The position numbers and the translations under genes were made by a program. Under the pieces are notes generated by a model that saw nothing but the letters and a program-made list of their open reading frames with translations, did no database searches and had not been told where the DNA came from. This document shows, one piece after another, positions 58,374 to 64,000 of a DNA stretch of 64,000 bases. The stretch is from positions 1,206,501 through 1,270,500 of the forward strand of contig JAJTWR010000365.1 in assembly GCA_021613335.1 (NCBI GenBank), written 5' to 3'. Each line of letters begins with the position of its first letter. Positions within the stretch are counted from its first letter, which is position 1. Origin of the DNA: Whitmania pigra. Lineage: Eukaryota; Annelida; Clitellata; Hirudinida; Haemopidae.

Positions 58374-58595
58374 AGGAGAGTTTTACCAGAGCGAGAGGAT
58401 GTCGTTTGGAGTTGAGAATCACGTCGGGGTCACCAATATAGTTATTTTATAGTATATTTAATAGCAACAATTACTAAGAACAACATATTATTACAACTTC
58501 TTGTTTTATAACTAACAAAAGTCGCCAAACTCGCTCATAAAATCTCAACTCCAAACAACAGACTCTCGCTCAGGTAAAACTATTCTAACACGCAA
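58374..58595 (-). mobile_element. LTR end plus tRNA-Trp primer site remnant
   Basis: The minus strand has TGGTGACCCCGACGTGATT at about 58419-58437, the complement of a tRNA-Trp 3' end, preceded by about 150 bp that may be an LTR starting TGTTAGAATAG near 58590. The sequence after the primer site is an inverted copy (about 45 bp, imperfect) of the start of that LTR. No retroelement genes and no second LTR nearby. Confidence 0.5.
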
Positions 58596-58849
58596 GGTGA
58601 AATATTCAGGTCACCTAAAGTTCATCTTGAGTGACATCACTGATAAAGCTGTTAAAGCGTACAATCATTGTGATTGTCTCAGTCTGAGGCGAAAAGAAAA
58701 AGAGGCCACAGCAACTCATTGCAGAAAGTCTTCAACGTATGGATGGAATTCGGAAGCGTTGGGAGATGATCTGGTTTCATGGTACCAATCCTAAATTGTA
58801 CTAAAAACGTGAACTTTTTCGAGAGCTATGTTTAATGTTATATTTGGCA

Positions 58850-59255
58850 TCAATTAATATTATTATTATTGTTATATTTTTATAACAAGTAAAATTATGC
58901 CCTAATTACGTTTTAAATTTATTTCAGTTGCCGATGATTTGTACTCAGCATTAAATGAGAAGTTGTCCCGGTTGAGTTCGAGATTTTGTAAAGTATTGAG
59001 AAGTTTCATGACACTGACCATGCGATTGTAGGTGATGACGATGAGCCTCAAATCCACTTCTTACTCGTAGACGAAGGGAATTCCAGTTGTACAGTTAAAA
59101 GGTTTAAAAACCACAGACAAATTTATTGACCGACCTGGGACGTGAATATTCCGATGTTCTCTATTACAACAAGTACGGATATGGTGCTGAATAGAGTGCG
59201 GCATCTCACAGATGAAATCCCAAATATTTTTGGAAAGAAAGAATATTAATTGTGA
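58850..59255 (+). pseudogene. Broken unknown gene fragment containing the third 49-nt exon-like copy
   Basis: Starts with the segment shared with 51000-51220 (58860-58976), but without the donor. The plus strand then continues with protein-like but interrupted frames: KFHDTDHAIVGDDDEPQIHF, LLVDEGNSSCTVKRFKNH, stop, WDVNIPMFSITTSTDMVLNR, LTDEIPNIFGKKEY, stop. One frame change and at least two stops. I do not recognise the family. Confidence 0.4.
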
Positions 59256-60082
59256 ATTTTTACTATTGGTGAAAGATTCAGAATGTCTATGTAATGTTTT
59301 ATATGATATCGACATATTTGATAAACTTAATGAAGTACTTGCGACTTTGTAAGGCAAAAGTCTCCTTGCACGTGGCTTGCATGTTGTTGTTAAATAATGT
59401 GAAGCCAATCTTGCTCTCCTTTCTATGCAGCGAAAAGGAAACGTTCTGCCACATTTTTCTCACTTGCAAACACAAGCTATTATTGCTTGTTGTTGAAAAG
59501 GTTGAATTATTGGAATTGATAAATGTGTAATCTCAAGCAGTTATCTTCACAACTCAGTGACTTAGTCTTGGTTGTTCAACACGATTGTAAAACACAAGCA
59601 TGTTAGAATTTGTAACAAAAGTGATTGTTTGGGTCTAAAGGTGCAGACTCTGCACCATAAAATTAAAAATTGTTGGTGTATCCAAAGAGAATTCTTGTCT
59701 AAGGATAACCTGTTACAAAATTTAAATATTGCTGCGAATTTCAAGCAGTTAAAGATAGGTTAAATGCTTTAAGATTTATTCTTATTTTCTGAACAAAATA
59801 AACTTGCTCTTAATCAAAGTTTTAATTTTATTAAAAATATTAAATATAAATCTTATTCTAAAAAGAATAAAAGGTTAGAATAATAATTTTTAGCTGGTTT
59901 CATTCATATTAAAGTAAAAATTAAGATTGTTTTATTAAAACATTTATGTGATTTATTGAAGAACAAAATCTTAATTAGCTGAACAACCTGTAATAAAACG
60001 AAATAGACAAGACTGATCTTTTTACAACATCAATTTGTTTCATTGAACTCTAAGTGCGGTGGCCAAACACTGGCATTGACAT
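59256..60082. other. Intergenic, short unassigned frames
   Basis: Small open frames on both strands without recognisable features; no repeat seen. Confidence 0.35.
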
Positions 60083-60686
60083 TCGTAACCTCTGCAAACG
60101 TCAACGTTTTGGAATCAATTTTTCCTACCATTAATTTGCCTAAGTCGAAAATTGCGAATGTTTCCTTAGCTAGAAATTAATGAATTAAGTTAGATTTAAT
60201 TGTACAATGAAAATAACGACATTGAATTAACTGACTTGTAAAATCAAATTCCATCTTTTTAACTTGATCGGAAAGCGTGACTATTTTCGAAATGTTATTA
60301 GCAATATCCAATATTATTAACTGACTCGATTTTATTGGGTTACAACTGCCTTGTAAAAAGTATAAGAATCTAAACAAAAAAAAATATTAAAGGTCTTCGA
60401 AATAAAAATTAAATTTTTAACATTAATAACATTTTTAAAATATTTATTTTATGCAAGAAAAGCGATTATTTCCAAACTTGATATTTACCCTTCTTTATGA
60501 CAGGATTAAAGCGGCATGTCATAGTAGAATGGCTTATGTGCGTCAGGTTGTTGTTCTCCTTATTGTAGAAAGTGATTCTTCCATCAACAATCGCCACATA
60601 AAACGTGTTCTCCACAGAGCCAGGCGCAACACCGCAAATGCCCTCGTCCCCGAATTCGTAGTTAAAAGTCTCATTTTCGAATAGCA

Positions 60687-63945
<3,259 letters not shown>

Positions 63946-64000
63946 CAGTTGAATATTGTCTCAAAAAATTACTATTACTTTTTGATATAATTCATTTTCA

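Noticed and set aside
59061..59408. 115-codon minus-strand frame
   Set aside because: The protein-like signal is on the opposite strand (58928-59255); the minus frame has no recognisable feature.

Overview
This is eukaryotic DNA from an animal, most likely an AT-rich invertebrate. The genes are split by GT-AG introns. Recognisable animal families are LPCAT3-type MBOAT, YAE1, a DEG/ENaC channel and a DXD glycosyltransferase. LINE, hAT and LTR debris is abundant, and there are very long (AAT)n arrays. The sequence alone does not fix the species. No tRNA, rRNA, CRISPR or bacterial-type operon was found.

Layout. 0-0.9 kb: 3' end of a LINE with a restriction-like endonuclease. 1.1-8.1 kb: a broken and an intact copy of a secreted, membrane-tailed propeller-like gene family, with a small LTR element between them. 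8.9-16.3 kb: YAE1 (-) and LPCAT3 (+), divergent, about 330 bp apart. 17.6-25.1 kb: an intact intronless DEG/ENaC gene (-), a broken duplicate holding a LINE fragment, and hAT material including a full-length and an internally deleted copy of one element. 25.4-27.9 kb: a hAT element with an 8-bp target duplication, into which a fresh 1.84-kb LTR element carrying only a SAP-domain/transmembrane ORF has inserted. 28-30 kb: unrecognised exon-like pieces and a LINE scrap. 30.5-38.4 kb: a five-exon gene (-) for a cysteine-rich secreted protein, with introns full of microsatellites. 41.1-50.3 kb: two more members of the propeller family (-); the second has a LINE and a hAT inside its late introns. 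53.5-57.8 kb: a four-exon type II membrane glycosyltransferase-like gene (-). 58.4-59.3 kb: an LTR/tRNA-Trp primer-site remnant and a broken unknown gene. 60.1-64.0 kb: a second copy of the 49.2-52.3 kb block, near-identical over about 1.8 kb, carrying a broken fifth propeller-family copy.

The main biology is twofold. First, a seven-exon family of secreted proteins with YWTD-like repeats and a hydrophobic C-terminal tail is expanding and decaying here (three apparently intact genes, two pseudogenes, one orphan exon). Exon phases are conserved, and exon 5 is 157 nt in every complete copy. Second, a small LTR element family encodes one SAP-plus-membrane-segment protein and no polymerase. One copy has LTRs that read as identical, so it moved recently. 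Exon models were assembled by eye from splice sites and phase; no database or transcript data were available.
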